In this document: positions 45,901 through 58,890 of the stretch, one piece after another
Layout: each line of letters opens with the position of its first letter
How positions within the stretch are numbered: position 1 is the first letter of the stretch
DNA from: Coprinellus micaceus
Taxonomy: Eukaryota; Basidiomycota; Agaricomycetes; Agaricales; Psathyrellaceae
DNA length: 64,000 bases
Direction of reading: 5' to 3'
Assembly (NCBI GenBank): GCA_951394405.1
Contig: OX596335.1
Coordinates: forward strand, 1,240,001 to 1,304,000
Notes under the pieces: generated by a model
What the model saw: the letters and a program-made list of their open reading frames with translations, nothing else
The model's database searches: none
Told to the model about the DNA's origin: nothing
Made by a program: the position numbers and the translations under genes

Positions 45901-48900
45901 TGTAAGCGAAGAACACTGAGGGTACCTCTGTCGCCCGAGGTGATCACAGATCGTTCCCGTGGGACTACCCCGTGTTCTCTGTAGGAGATCGACTCTGAAA
46001 GGTGATTCCTGATGAGGAATCGAGGGGTGAGGGTAATGACCTTGGAGATCTTATACTTCCCTTGACCCTCCGCCCAGGATACTCCCATGTAATAACGGTC
46101 AGGACTTTGCTTTTGAGTGACCGTGACAAGCTCGGTCTCCGCTGAAGGGGCTTCGAGGGAGATAATCTACTGGCTATTTAGAAAGGACTTCTTTGACAAA
46201 TTGAGTGCTGACCTTGGACCATGAGGAACTGGCGAATTGGAAGACGAACTCAGATCCTTGTGGATGAGAGTGCGAGAGGACTGGATGCGGTGTCATCGCC
46301 TGTCCAACATTTTAAGCGTGGAACTTACGGAACGGAGAAGTGCTGCTGAGAACATCTAGAGAACCCTTAGATTGAGGTCGCTACAGCCATGGTGCTGATC
46401 ATACCTGCGTGTGTGGGACCAGCAACATCTTGATAGTTCCCGCGGCTGGACCTGGTCGCCCTGACCGAGAAGGGGTAGCCCGTTTTATTGATGACGACGT
46501 ACGGGCTGTAGATTTGGACCTTGAAGGCTCCCCCGGATTCCGGATATTTCCTGAGACAACATCAGAATAGACGCGAGGAGGAGACTGCGAACGTACACGA
46601 AGTTCAAGCCCAGGCTGAGTTTGCGATTATTCTGATCGCGGAGGACGACCTGCTTCTCGATGTCAAAGTCCGAGTGCCCGTCCGTGTTGATAATTGCAAA
46701 GTCACTGGGTTTGAACACTGGAGAAGCATCAGCAGAGCAAGTCACATAAATTTCGCACAATGGCTCACCACTGTCTTGGATAGCCACATTCAAGAGAATG
46801 AAGTGGTTTAGTTCCACCGAGTGAATAGGCATGATTCCGCCCTTGCGGAGATAGCTCTTCCAGTTCTGGTCAGTGTTCTTGTCGTAGATGCGGTACTCGA
46901 TGTTGTAGGGGAGCAGGTTCTCCAACTCGAGTGGTGCTCTCAACTTGAGTTTGATCTTGGGGTATTTCCTGGGAAGGGCTATCAGTCGGGGAAAGAGTCA
47001 GAGTGAATCGAAATACCCTGCTGCGAGATCTTGAGCGTCTGTCTGAACCCAAGCCTGGAAACGAAATGCCGCTTCTTTGGAATCCCCATGGGCACACTTG
47101 ATAGCAAAACTCTTGCGAGCGACAAGGTCTTCCCACCTGATAGGAGAACACCATCGGTAGCCAAAGCCCTCTAAGATAAGGTGAGAAACCAGCGAGCGAG
47201 AGAGGGGCAATAGACTGACGATCAGGCTGAAGTCGAATGCGATACTTGCTTGCGACCTCGACGGGAAGGGCAAAATCTTGTCCAGGAACAATCCGTTCAA
47301 GCGAGTATGCCGGCTGTCCGTGCTCATCGACCAGCATCAACTCAAGGGGATACAATGTCGAGTTCTCAACCAGGTAGGTCGACCGAATCGTGACAATCTT
47401 GACGTTATCGACCACCTTCACCTCGCAGAGTAGGCGGGCGGGGTACTTCTCTGTTCGAGGACGAAGAGTGAAGACATATTCTCCCTCCCTGTCCACAGGG
47501 ATTCCCCGCAGCTGCTCCCAACTCTTCTCTGCAAACCGAATGCCGATATTGTGTTGGCCAGATGATACATGCTGAACTGAAAATCAGTACGATGCGAAGA
47601 ATTTGATGAAGGAATTCCCACCTCCCGCATTGTCTTCCAATCGTCGAACCTCCAATCGATGATATGGTTGTTCAAAACCTTGGTCATCTCGCCCTCACCC
47701 ATGCTTACCCCACTATCAATGTCAGAGAAGATCAGGAGCGGCGTCCCAGTGCGATTGCGAATGCGATAAGGAGCATAGGCCCCCCGTGGCTTGTTGAGTA
47801 GGACATCGCCCTCCTTACTCCAAGAGTTCAGAGTGCTGATCGCAACTTCAGCGAAAGTGGTGCTTAGATTGACGTCGAGACGCTCCCTGGCGTTGACGCT
47901 TAGGTGGGTGGCTCCGGCAGCACTGTCCTTGGAAACAGAAACAGTAAAGGTCCAAGGATCAATGACTGCAAAAGTTGTAAGGGGCAGATCAATCCCAGAG
48001 CAAGGCGAACCTACGAGGCTCCCAGTGAGAATTGGTAAGGTTCCAGTAGGTTATCTGAGAGGCCAAAGTTGTAGTGGCGCGCAGCTGAAGGAGAATGCGT
48101 TAGTTTGTCCCCACTGTATAAAACGCAAATCATTCACCGCCCCTGACCAGTCTTTCGCACCGACGATGAAGGGCTTCACTTTAAGGTGAAGCATAGGCTG
48201 CTCGTGAAGGTCACCAATCAGGATCAGCCTGAAGCCATCCAAGGACGCTTTGAGCTGCAAGGACAGATCAGTGTGTTGGAATCCCAATATAGACGATTAA
48301 CTTACCTGCTCTCTAGACATCAACACGGTAGCCTTGCCTTGCGTGAGGGTACCGGTGCCAGGTGATGCGACTGAGATGCCTGCTGGGCGTGGTTTGGCGT
48401 TCGGAGAAGAGACGCCGGAGGTGGAGACAGGAGATGTCATGCTGTGTTGTTGCGAGCTGCTATACAACTCTATCGCGCGGTTGACGATGGATGTGATAAG
48501 ATTAATGTCGCGATAGGACGCCCGTAGGACGACGGGCTTCACGACAATCTCAATATTGCTCATCTGCTGCGATGTCGAAGAGCGATTGTCCAAGGATACC
48601 GTGAGGTCAAGGTTGTCCAGGAATCGAACAACTTCGGAGTACCTTCCCATCCTCATGAGGGACATCCCCAGTCGAGTGACAGTAAGAGCTATGATCCCCT
48701 GTGCCATTAACGGTGAGCATTAACTGGAAACATTTATGAGACGATATGACCGCACCTGCTGCGAGAATAGCACCTGGCTGACATGTAGTCGAATGGCCCT
48801 CGATTGGGCATCGGTTTCATTCTCCAGGATGCTGACCGAGACATCGTGGAGGTCAACTCTGAAATCAAGTGTAGACGGGGACGAAGGCTGAGCCTGGGCT

Positions 48901-51900
48901 TCCCCTGAGGGGGCATGGAGATTGCTTGCGTTTGTAGCTTCCGGCTGATTGGGGAAGGGGCTCGTAAAGAACTGCAAGAGGGCAAAGATAGGATCCACAG
49001 CAAAGATGACCTGAGGAGAATCGATGGTAAGGACGGCGAGGGAGTTCGGTCCTGTCGCAGACTGGGTTCCAGAAGATGTGTACAGAATCATGAATTGATT
49101 TCGCTCGTGCTGTGCAGCAGGGATGATCTCGCGGAATTTGGTGGGACCTGGTCGTGTGTTGCTCATCGTGAACGATTTGAGAACAACCTGCGCTTCGAGG
49201 GATCCATCGGACAGTTGCTTCAACCTCAAGTTATTGTCGTTGAGCGCAAATCGAGCGATTCCACGCTCCTTCAAATGGTCTTCCGAGACTGCATTCTCGT
49301 CGTATAGATGAAGCTTGACCGCCGAGATACTGACCATGAGATCCAAAGCAGTCCAAGGTCGAGGCCCGCCTGAGGGTGAGCTCCGGAGCTCCGGTTGAAG
49401 GCTCACAGCCCCGTTGTCTTGTGGGAAGTACGCGTCAGCTGCTTGCATTTTTGAACCCTCGATTCCTGGGACGCTGCCGGAGACATCGGCAAAGATGCGA
49501 GGAATGGACTTCGAAAGAGTCATCAGCAAGACATATTGAGTCTGTGTTAGGTGAAGTCTGATGTCAGAGAGCTTGACGGACACCTATTCATTTGTCAGTT
49601 CTTGTTCTAGAACTCTTTTTGAGGTGCCTGGGCCGTACCTGCGTGTCCGGATGAGCGAGGTCGACATTCCTGTCGATACCAGTTGTTTGAATAACCTCCG
49701 CGTCGACGTTTATGTCGTCGATGATCTTGAGTTGTGAGGATCCGTTGCGGGTTTGGAGAGACGAGACGAGCTTGATGCCGTGTAAGCTGGCCGAGGTCTT
49801 GGTCGCGGCCAAATTAAACGAGTTCTTGGCGTCAATGTGACCAAGTCGCATGATCATAACGTCGGAGAGGGTCGTAGGGTCGCTTGGGAAGACCAGAATA
49901 GGCGACCTAATGGATACAGAAATTTGCATTCGGTCCATTTCCGAGGCTGTCTGAACTGCAACCGTCCGCGCGGCATCGTAGAGATACTTGAGCTGGGCAA
50001 GCTTAGTGAGAAACGCATACATGTCACGCAAAGGCTCTTCCAGATAGTTGAACTTGAGCGAGGCCGCGTTGAGGCGGATGGACGAGTTCACTCCTGCATA
50101 CGACTCGTCGTTGGGGTCGAACGTCTGATAGGTGAAGTCCGCAAAATCTTCACCCTCGATAGACAAGAGCTGGTTGAAGTCGGGCCGAATTCCATAGGAT
50201 TTGTTGTCGTTGACCAAGGCTAAGTTGCCTAGCCGTCCAGAGACGCGGAGAGATGCTGCCTTTGTAAGGATAGAGACATCTCCGACAGAGAGATCCAGGG
50301 TGGCGACTGCCTCCGATTCATTAACAAACACGACTGTGATAACCTTAGAACTAGCTCCTGTATGCACGAACGTGGGCGCACCTTGCACACTCTGAAGCTT
50401 GACAAGCACCCTAATTTTCCCGTCGTTCTGCGCAGGAGCCGAGGCAGCTCGAAGGCTCCCTTCTGCCGTTTCCACCTGCGGAGTTTGAGGTTGGGTGAAC
50501 GATGGTACAAAGGTAGTCATGATGAAGTCATAGACCGCCAAGATTGGTTCCGGTTCCACTTGGAATACTAGCGTCGAGAGCTTAACGTCGACTGTCTGGT
50601 CGATACCCTCGTACACAGATTCGAATTCGGGCGATTCCCGCTGTGCTCTTACATACTTAACCTTGAGCAGATCTGTAGGCGTCGACTCTCCTGCCGGTCC
50701 TGCGGGCGTTGTGACGACCTCCATTCGCTTGGAAGCTTGGGTAAGCGCCAAGGACACCGACCTGGGCGGCAATCAGCAATTACTCCAATTAAGGCAATCG
50801 AAGCGCCCGACCTGAGGTTCACATCGACTTCCATTGTGAACTTGGCCAAGCCAAAGGTCAGGGCAAACTGCTGCAAGGTCAACTCTCCTAGTGGTCTCTC
50901 CCCATCGGCAGTAGACTTGGATAGAGCTGCTCGCAAGACACCCACGTGGAACTCCAGCTCAAATGAACGCTGATGCAACTCGGCCTGTAGGGCAACCTGG
51001 TAAGAACGTGGTGATTAGCCGCTGCTCGTGTGACATAGGGACGGGGGTATATCGCGAACCTGGCCAAGGCCACCATCAGCCTCAAAGAATTCGTCCTCGG
51101 CACCATCGTCACTGCCATCCTCATCGTCGCTGACATTGTATTCGACCTCATTGGAGGGGGCGAAAAGATTAGTCGAGGGCAGGTGATACCTCGAAGTCGA
51201 CTCCATCCTATCCGAAGTTTTCAACGCGTGGGCCACGGGGGCGCCGCTGTCGAATTTCGGGATCGCCACATCGACTAGCCTCATCAGGGAATGGTACTTC
51301 GCGTCGGACAGGTTCACCTGCAGTGACGGCAAGTCACCGGCAACCTTAATCTGGGACAGATTGACCGCAGTAGGAACGATGGACTTCTGGATTTGGAAGC
51401 TGATGTTTATCCGCTCCAAGAGGTGAAGGTTGTCTTTCGACGGACCGGTCAAGGCGTCCAAACAGCTTTGGAGATTCCGTCCGATGACAAACTAATTAAC
51501 TGTTAGCGGTATGATAATGTGAAAAATGTGACGACGTATGTACCTGGGCGTCTTGCAGCTTGAGTGACATCTTATCGTACATCAGAGACTCAAGTTCCCT
51601 GTAGTCCTCATCGTCGTACTTCTGGTTACGCTTCTGGTAGATAGTCTGAACGGCCTTCTTGTCGGCCAAATCGCTCTCGATGGAAATGTGACCGGCGTCC
51701 AGAATGAGATGGCTACACTGGTTAGTCGTAATGCTAGCATAGGCGCCGAGTTTGAGATATGTGTTCGGGAGAAGGCAAGGCAGGCGAAAACATACTCTTC
51801 GGGGATGATGATGATTGGTGCGTTCATGTCCACATGGAGGTCAACCGTCTTGTGGGTCTGGAGAGCATATTCCAAACCAGCTCTCGTTTCCTTGCGAAGT

Positions 51901-54452
51901 CCTTCGAAAGTCTCACTGGCAACGTTCTGCCGAGGAGAAGACGGTCAGTAGGCAGTACACATCGAAGCGACAAAAATAAACGAACCAATAGGGCCTCTAC
52001 CGATTCCAGCTGGCTGGCGGGAGGCTTGAAGAACTTGTAAATCGCTTCGACGTAGCCCTTGTGGTAGATAATCTCCATATGACGCATACGAGCGGTGATC
52101 GCGTTATCAGCCCGGTCATCTAAGGGGTTGTTCTCGAACTTGACGAAGAAGAAGGGGTCATCCGCCTCTGGCTCCTCCTCCCTTCCCTCAATCTCAATGT
52201 GAACGGTCTTCACCTTCTTGACGCTCTGCTTGACTCGGACAATCTGGGGGTAGAGAGTGTTGGGCGTCGTGCCATCGAACACCTTGAAGTCCTGCAGCGA
52301 GACGGTCGCTTCGAAATTGCCAGGTCGCTGGATGAGGTTGGCGTTAAAAATATCGAAAACGACAGACAGTGCTTCCTTGCAAGCACCATGAGGGTCCGTC
52401 TTGAGCGTCAGGGAACCTCGCTTCAATTTCGCGTTAACCTGCATTTTGAGCGAGTCCCGGGGTGCCTCGAGCGCCTCCATAAGCGACGACTTTTCGTCGT
52501 AGTCCAAGACGTCATAGAGCTGTTTCCGTTGCTCCTCTGTCATCTCACCGTTGAAGAGCGGGTCCTGCTTCGGAGCGGTGTCCGAATCGCCGCCACTTCC
52601 CCAGAGCCATGCACCCCATCCTTGCTTTTGAGGTTGCTCCTTCTTCTTCCCCTCATCGATCATTTTCTTCTTCTCCTGGTCTTTGCGCAGCCGGGACCGG
52701 CCAATCGAGCGGTAGAAACGAAGGTCCTCATACGAGAGCTTTTTCTCCAAAGTTTGAAACTGTTCAAGATCCTGCAGGAGTTGAACGACAAAACTGAAAA
52801 ACGAGAAGGACACAACCGACCTCTCCCAGCAACGGTCCCATAAGCTTTTTCTGGAAGAGACCGACGTACTTATTTCTGTCGTCCCTCCTTTCGGCAAAGT
52901 ACCCCCACGTCCACTTCTTGTTCTTCTCGTGAACGACAGATAGGATCGCGTTCGCAGCAAATTGGAGCCGAGCTCGAGCAACATTTTGCGTCAACTGCTG
53001 CTCTGCTGGGACGAACTTTTTGTACTGAGATTGACGCGTGAGCCACTGTGACAGAGGAGAAGGGCGGTATAGAACCCACCTGTTGCTTCCGCATGTAGAC
53101 CTGATACATGTCCACAAGGGAGATTGCGTGTCTGTATTGGTGATCATCGAGAGACACCCCGATCTCATCGAACAGCAGCTCGACGTTGAAGCGAGGGGTA
53201 TTACGATCCACACGGTGATTTACAACAACCTGAAAAGTGGTGGGGGCTTAGAAGACAGACCACGACGGCAACGGACGCTAACGTACTCGCCCTTCCCCGG
53301 ATACAGGCTTCAGGATATACTGATGTTGCCATTTCCCATCTGCGTCGCGAATCTTCAGGTGCCTCGTTAGCTCTGGGCTTCAACGTGGACGATGACAATG
53401 CATACCATTTCCGAGAATCTGGCTATGGCTTCCTTCTGCGGTAGACCGGCCATACTCTGTGAATTGGTATCAAAGTAGATCGCGAGGCACTCTAAGTTAG
53501 CCAACTGATTGCTGTTAGCTTCTCCCTGGGCTCTGTAGGGCGAGTTACTCCAAGCCCACCTTCTGGATGGCGCCGGCTGTGCTCTCGATGAAGGCAGGCT
53601 TCCATTGCCCATCGACTGATACTGCGGAGAAGTTCTCTAGCGTAACACCTGCAGCGAATGGATGCTAAAGGCGTGTAAGTTCTCCGCATCGCTGTCAGAT
53701 AGATAGCAACTTACCCCAGGAACGCTAATGTCATCCTCGTACCGCACATGAATGTTCTTAATGGTCACTTGGACGTTGTTGATGACCTTCGTGATGAGGG
53801 ACTGTATGAGTCCCTGAGTTTGAGGGGAATCTTCGTGACTATAATTAGTACAGACTCGCCTTGTATGACATGAGCTAACCTGATGGTGCTTCTGCCCCAC
53901 CGCGAACATGAAGAAGTTCAGCGCTCTCTAATCTCTCCGCTTTAGCCGCTTGCTTTCGGGCTTCCTCTTCGGCCGCGTTAACGTTCGTCTGAGGCGAGGG
54001 TACCACAAGGAGGTATACGTCTTCGATGAGGATCTCCACCGGCTGATTTCCAAGGTTCATCCAATGAAGAGAGAGCGTGAACGTCCCAAGATGGCCTGTT
54101 ATTCGGTCAGATGGAATGTTGAAGAGCGATATTAAAGCGACATGCCCTCGATAACGTCGACGGGCAGCTGAAACTTGTCGAGAACTCCTTTCTTCAGTCT
54201 GAGGTTATGCAGGGTAAGCTGGCCTATGGGAACGGACGTCAGTAGGGACTAGGATTGGAGACCGGTGGATTCCCCTACCTTGACCGATACCATAGTTCAC
54301 CTGGTTCAGATCCAGGTTCTCGACATATGGGGCGAGGATTCGGTTGAACAGCTTTTGAAGTAGTTTCACTTATGGCTCCAGGGGGGTGAGGTGGGTGCTG
54401 AGGGGAAGCTTACCACATTGAGGACCTCTTTTCCAGGATCCAACCACCACAT
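42972..54452 (-). CDS. VPS13: VPS13 bridge-type lipid transfer protein
   Basis: Rod-shaped protein that channels phospholipids between membranes at contact sites (ER with mitochondria, vacuole, prospore or autophagic membranes). Starts [13 protein letters not shown] at 54452 (exon 1: 54452-54414). The chorein N-terminus continues [20 protein letters not shown] and [15 protein letters not shown]. The family signature [18 protein letters not shown] lies near 53750. Repeating-beta-groove sequence fills 53-48 kb. The SHR-BD/VAB-like region ([37 protein letters not shown]) lies at about 47.4-45.8 kb. The C-terminal ATG2-like part reads [20 protein letters not shown] then [12 protein letters not shown] (about 44.2 kb), and a PH-like end [20 protein letters not shown] finishes at 42972. 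I estimate some 30 introns and about 3100-3200 aa; not every junction was traced. No internal stop or break was noticed in conserved parts. Confidence 0.95.
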
Positions 54453-55604
54453 CTTGGTGAATTGGGGCTGGGTTCCAAGCTAACGAGTAGCACTCGCCCA
54501 GAGTAGAATGTTCGAATAGTTGTATCGCGTACTTAAGCACTCAAGTTCTCATAGATACTTGAAAGTTATAGTGGAGTCTGGTGGTAGACGAGGGTTGGTT
54601 GCGGTGGTACCTGGAGAACGCGTCGAAGCTCGGGCGTCATTCTCATCAAACGTCATTGCTTACCCTATTAGCCCTAACCCTAATGGTATGTGTACCTGTC
54701 CTGTGAGTCCAGTCGTCGAGTCCTAGAACTAGACCAACACCAGCCTCTCTCGAAGCCTCCAAAATGGAATGGAAAACCCAAAACTTTAGCCCGCTTGGGT
54801 CTTTTCTGGGCGACACAATTGTCGAAGAAGTCTGGCAACATGCATATGGCGAGACAATGGCACACGACGAAAGGCCTTCCTCTCTTCCTCGTCCGGTTCC
54901 AGTTTTCCAAGTTGGCTCAACTTCCGCCGGCAGAGTGAACTTCGGAGATTTGCTGGGCGCGATCCCTTGGGCGCGTGTCGCCTTTGGAACGTTTCAGTTC
55001 TCAAGACTCAAGGCGTTATCAGAGAACCCTTTCCAATGTTTTGGGGATCCAATGGCACATATCACTTACAGCTGTCATCGAGGCAAAGTGTGGCAAAGGG
55101 TTTGCGAACGTGATCCGAATGGCCCTGGCTTGAAACCCAAACAACCTGTACTCGACTTGAATCTTCCAAGCCCTTTGGATGAATGGGCGCGTATAGGCTG
55201 CGATCGCACGTCGGCCCAAGAGACCGCTGCGGCCCAGTTTGGTTTGAGCGCGGAACTGGGGGGTCAACTTGAACCCAAAAGTTGAGATCCGACGTCTTGG
55301 CAAGGAACCTGGTAAGGACCTTTTGTGACATTTTAGGTCTCCTTAATATTTAATGTGTTCCAGCGAGGAATCCAGAACGCCGAGCAAACCCCTAGAGCTC
55401 GAGGGAAGCGGGGTACGTAAACGCTTCTGGCACCTCAAGGCGTTGCCGATCAGCAATACTTCCCGTGGTGTCCCGAGTTTGGTGTGATGCTCATGTGAGG
55501 TACCTTTTGCGGCCTGTATTTAAATGGAACTAGTGCTCCCCCAAATCCCCAAGTCGTGTGCCCCCAATCCATTATCCCTCCCAAACCAAAACCTGTCCTG
55601 AATC
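54453..55604. other. Divergent gap between VPS13 and a small hypothetical gene
   Basis: 1.15 kb holding both promoters. A TTTAAA-type AT stretch near 55520 could be the TATA element of the downstream gene. A 522-bp open frame (54764-55285, plus) has no recognised features and is not called. Telomere-like repeats lie at 54663-54684. Confidence 0.4.
54663..54684. promoter_or_regulatory. Telomere-like TTAGGG repeats (telobox) upstream of VPS13
   Basis: CCCTAACCCTAA (54672-54683) reads as two perfect TTAGGG units on the minus strand, preceded by a degenerate CCCTATTAG. It is about 210 bp upstream of the VPS13 start. Fungal Tbf1/TRF-like Myb proteins bind such repeats in promoters; a role here is inferred only from sequence and position. 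Confidence 0.4.
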
Positions 55605-56345
55605 ATGTTCTCCGTCTACGCTCAACCCTCTGCACCATTGCCCAGCGTCTTTCAGTCAAAACTCATCTCTCCAGCAGTGAGTTCGCTCCTGCCCCCGGCT
55701 CTTATCCGCTGTGGGCTGACCTGTTACCTGTTTAGGTGCCCAACCTGCGCGATGCTGTTGAACCGTTTACGAAGTATGTCGCGCTCGACTTTAGCCTTGG
55801 AATTGGTTTTGACCCCCATGCAGAGCTATCATCCGCTCCAGGCCATCTGGAACGAAGCTCTTGTGCACCATCCCAACCTGGGGGACCGCAGATGATGCTT
55901 GTATGTATACATTACCCCGTATCACACGAACGTGCGTACTGACGCTGGGCGTGTAGACTGCGATTTCAACGACATCCAGGAGAAAAAGTCAAGGCTCCTT
56001 GTCCTCATCCATGAACTTGTCAAAAGCCTTCGCAGCGCAGGGGTGCGTCATCGCTGTGCTCTTCCCCTCGCCTGGCGCATAATGACGAACGACTCTTGCA
56101 GGTCCTCGCGACATATTCGCTTACTCCCTCCAGTTCATCACATTCTGTCGTGTGCGCACTTCCCCCCAACACCTACCTGAACCAAGTGGTCATTTCGGAG
56201 GTGGAAAAAGCTCGATTGACCTCGAGGTATGTGGGATATAGGGGTTTTGTCTGCATGGTGCGATAGTAGGCTGATTTGTGTTGTCCACAGTGCCAATTTC
56301 TCGGTTGTTGAAGGTCCGGCAGGGCCATGTCTTGTCGTCAACTAA
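55605..56345 (+). CDS. Hypothetical protein, 168 aa
   Basis: I do not recognise this protein. Five exons (55605-55676, 55736-55904, 55957-56042, 56102-56226, 56291-56345) join in phase with introns of 52-64 nt, ending LTSSANFSVVEGPAGPCLVVN then TAA. It starts MFSVYAQPSAPLPSVFQSKL. The second exon reads NLRDAVEPFTKYVALDFSLG, and a helical stretch EKKSRLLVLIHELVKSLRSA follows. The exon 2 donor is taken at GTATAC (55905) rather than GTATGT four bases earlier, because only this keeps exon 3 in the frame that continues into exon 4. No signal peptide, membrane span or metal motif is obvious. An AT-rich TATA-like element ~80 bp upstream and well-formed splice sites argue that it is expressed. Confidence 0.6.
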
Positions 56346-56982
56346 CAGCCCCTTTCTTCATTGTACTTGTACCTCTGATTACGGACATAACTTTCGGATT
56401 TATAGGTGTACCTCTAGTCGCTCATCGCTCATTGTATAATTATTTGCATCTCCCCCTCGCATAGATAATCTTATGGAATTGATTGGTCGTCTTTGCCGGC
56501 ACCGTGATTGTGAGCTGGGGGGAGCCCCAGAATGAGGTAATCGTCTTCCAGTTCTCGAAAACGTCTGTGTCAGAATGAGCGCCCGCCTCGAGAGCGCCGC
56601 GCGCTAGTGGTGAGGACGCGCCGAGGCCGAGGAGAAGACTGGCGCCGAACCCCCCGTGGGTAAAAATCCGAACTCTGTCGCTGGACACTGTGGTTGCAGC
56701 CTCGAGCCCAACGTTGCTCCGGACACTGCTCGCCGGGGAGGTCAAGAGTGCGGTGTGTGCGATGAAACGGAGGGTGATGATACTGGGGAGGTGAAAGCCA
56801 TCCGCACCGAGAGTGAGTACGCTCGGGGAGAGGTCACACTGCGGTGAGGAATTACTGACGTAATGGATTTCGCCTTTAACACATGCATGGGCCGTGCGAC
56901 AATTTGAAAGAGTGTCACGCCGATTTGTTGATTTCCACAAATTTATAGGCGCTGTCGTCTTCGGTCCTTCCTCGACGTGTCC
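56346..56982. other. Gap upstream of the ELO gene
   Basis: Holds the 3' end of the small hypothetical gene and the ELO promoter. A 600-bp open frame on the minus strand (56440-57039) overlaps it; I do not accept that frame as a gene because its only Met lies inside the ELO first exon. Confidence 0.4.
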
Positions 56983-58242
56983 ATGGCTCCCCTCGCTGAC
57001 CTGATTCTGGCCGTCGTGCCCTACCGTCTCCCCGTCCATCTCTACACCTACGTCCCCGGCGTCTCCCCCCTTTCCACCGACAAGACCGTCCTTGGCGCCC
57101 TCGCAGCCTACCTCGCCATTATCTTCGGGATCCAGGCGTTCCAGAAGAACCGCCAGCCATTAAAACTCACCACCCTTTTCCAAGCCCACAATGTCATTCT
57201 CAGCTCGGGTAGCGCCCTCCTACTTGTCCTCATGCTGGAAGAGATTCTCCCCATTGGGTACCAGCGGGGAGTCCATGGCGTACTCTGCGACGCCGAGGCA
57301 TGGACACCGGTACGAGTTTGCATTCCGGCATCTTCGATTGGTGTGCTCACGGCCTTCCCAGCGCATGGAATTCTACTACATGATCAACTACTACTTCAAG
57401 TATCTCGAGCTCATCGACACCGTCTTCCTCGCCGCCAAGAAAAAGTCGCTCCGTATGTCGCGTCACCGATGATCTGGCACCCCTCAGCAGAATTGCTAAC
57501 CTCGTACCAGAATTCCTTCACGTCTTCCACCACTCGGCTACCGCCCTCCTATGCTATACCCAATTGAACGGCAAAACCAGCATCGTATGTCGCGTCGTCA
57601 CGTCGTCAACCAGCTTCCAGCTCACCCCTTTTCCATCAGTCATGGGCCGTCATCACTCTCAACCTCACTGTGCACGTCATCATGTGTATGTTGCGACTCC
57701 CAGAACTCGCTATTCATAACTCATCAAACTGCGCACAGATTACTACTACTACGCTACCGCAGGCGGCGCTCGCTTCTGGGTAACTCGATTCTTTTGTCCT
57801 TGACAGCCGCGCGGATACTGATTTCGGAATACAGTGGAAGAAATATCTTACCAGCATGCAGATCGCCCAGTTCATCATCGACCTTGTCTTGGTTTACGGC
57901 GGCAGTGCGTGTGTCCGTCCTAGGGCACCCAATATAAACTTATCATCCCCTCAGCCTACGAGCACTTCGCTTCCAGCCGACCCGGACTAAACCTCCCCTT
58001 CTACAAGAACTGTCACGGCAGCGAGCAAGCTGCTGTCTTCGGATGCTTCCTCCTCACAAGTTACCTCTTCCTCTTCATCAACTTCTACTTTAACACCTAC
58101 AAGAAGAGCCCTGTATCGAAGAAGTCGTCGCCTAACGGGCAGGCTAATGGTCACTCCAATGGTCACGCTAACGGGTGAGTTACCTTGACGCATCCCGATC
58201 CTATGGGTTCACTAACCCCTCCCCAGACACAAGGCAGATTAG
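56983..58242 (+). CDS. ELO-family very-long-chain fatty acid elongase
   Basis: Condensing enzyme (3-ketoacyl-CoA synthase) of ER fatty acid elongation, needed for sphingolipid and long-chain fatty acids. Eight exons (56983-57309, 57362-57452, 57511-57584, 57640-57685, 57739-57779, 57835-57904, 57955-58174, 58227-58242) give 294 aa. Signatures: EFYYMINYYFKYLELIDTVF, the catalytic histidine box HVFHHSATALLCYTQLNGKT, VHVIMYYYYYATAGG, and MQIAQFIIDLVLVYGG. Seven hydrophobic spans are plausible. The C-terminus has an NGH-type repeat (NGQANGHSNGHANGH) followed by KAD; the last coding exon is only 16 nt. A Lys-rich tail (YKKSPVSKKS) could serve ER retention. The size and motif set fit the fungal Elo2/Elo3 group; which one is not resolvable. 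Confidence 0.95.
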
Positions 58243-58890
58243 ACGAACCCACCCTTATACCGCTGTTAACTTAGTAATGAGCTACACGGGCCTTATACCT
58301 TGACGCCAAGCCTGGTACTAATTACATGGCTACCGACTCGTGCTTACGACTGTAATGAGATGTTAGGAAACGTCTACGGTGTCCCTCCCGGAGCTTTCTA
58401 ATGGATATTATACATATTTAAAAGCCGAATACAAAACCTCGAAAGCGACTACACCCACTCTATACACGACTCCGCGAAGATTCCTGATGCCAACAGCCAG
58501 TCACCAAGAACTCATTTCACCGAGACGAGTCCGTCGATGGAATTAATCAGAACGCCATGCTGCAGCTTCCCAGTGGCTCTTGTCAAATGGGCGCCAGTTT
58601 GTCGCCGGACTCATTGTGCGTTGTACCGGGCATCGCCACTGGAAACCCCCTGACATGCGGTGGGTTGCAACGACTGCCTTAGCCCCGGAGAGGAGAGTTT
58701 CGCGGTTAAACTCCATTCAGCATGGGCCTGTCTTAAATTACTCTCAAATTGGTAAATGGCCCTTGCCTTCTTCTCTATCCCAGCGCATCTGGAACGGCCT
58801 TGAGCGACGCCCACCCTACGTTCCCTCCTCTTCGTCCTGGGTTCTTGATCGCATTTCCAGCCCTCCAAGCCAGAAATCCACCCTCGAGCC
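58243..58890. other. ELO-RasGAP intergenic region
   Basis: About 650 bp with the ELO 3' UTR (AT-rich near 58400-58430) and the RasGAP promoter. No further feature is supported. Confidence 0.4.

Noticed and set aside
54764..55285. 173-codon open frame upstream of VPS13 on the plus strand
   Set aside because: No recognisable motif, no splice partners, and it occupies a divergent promoter region; chance is the simpler explanation.
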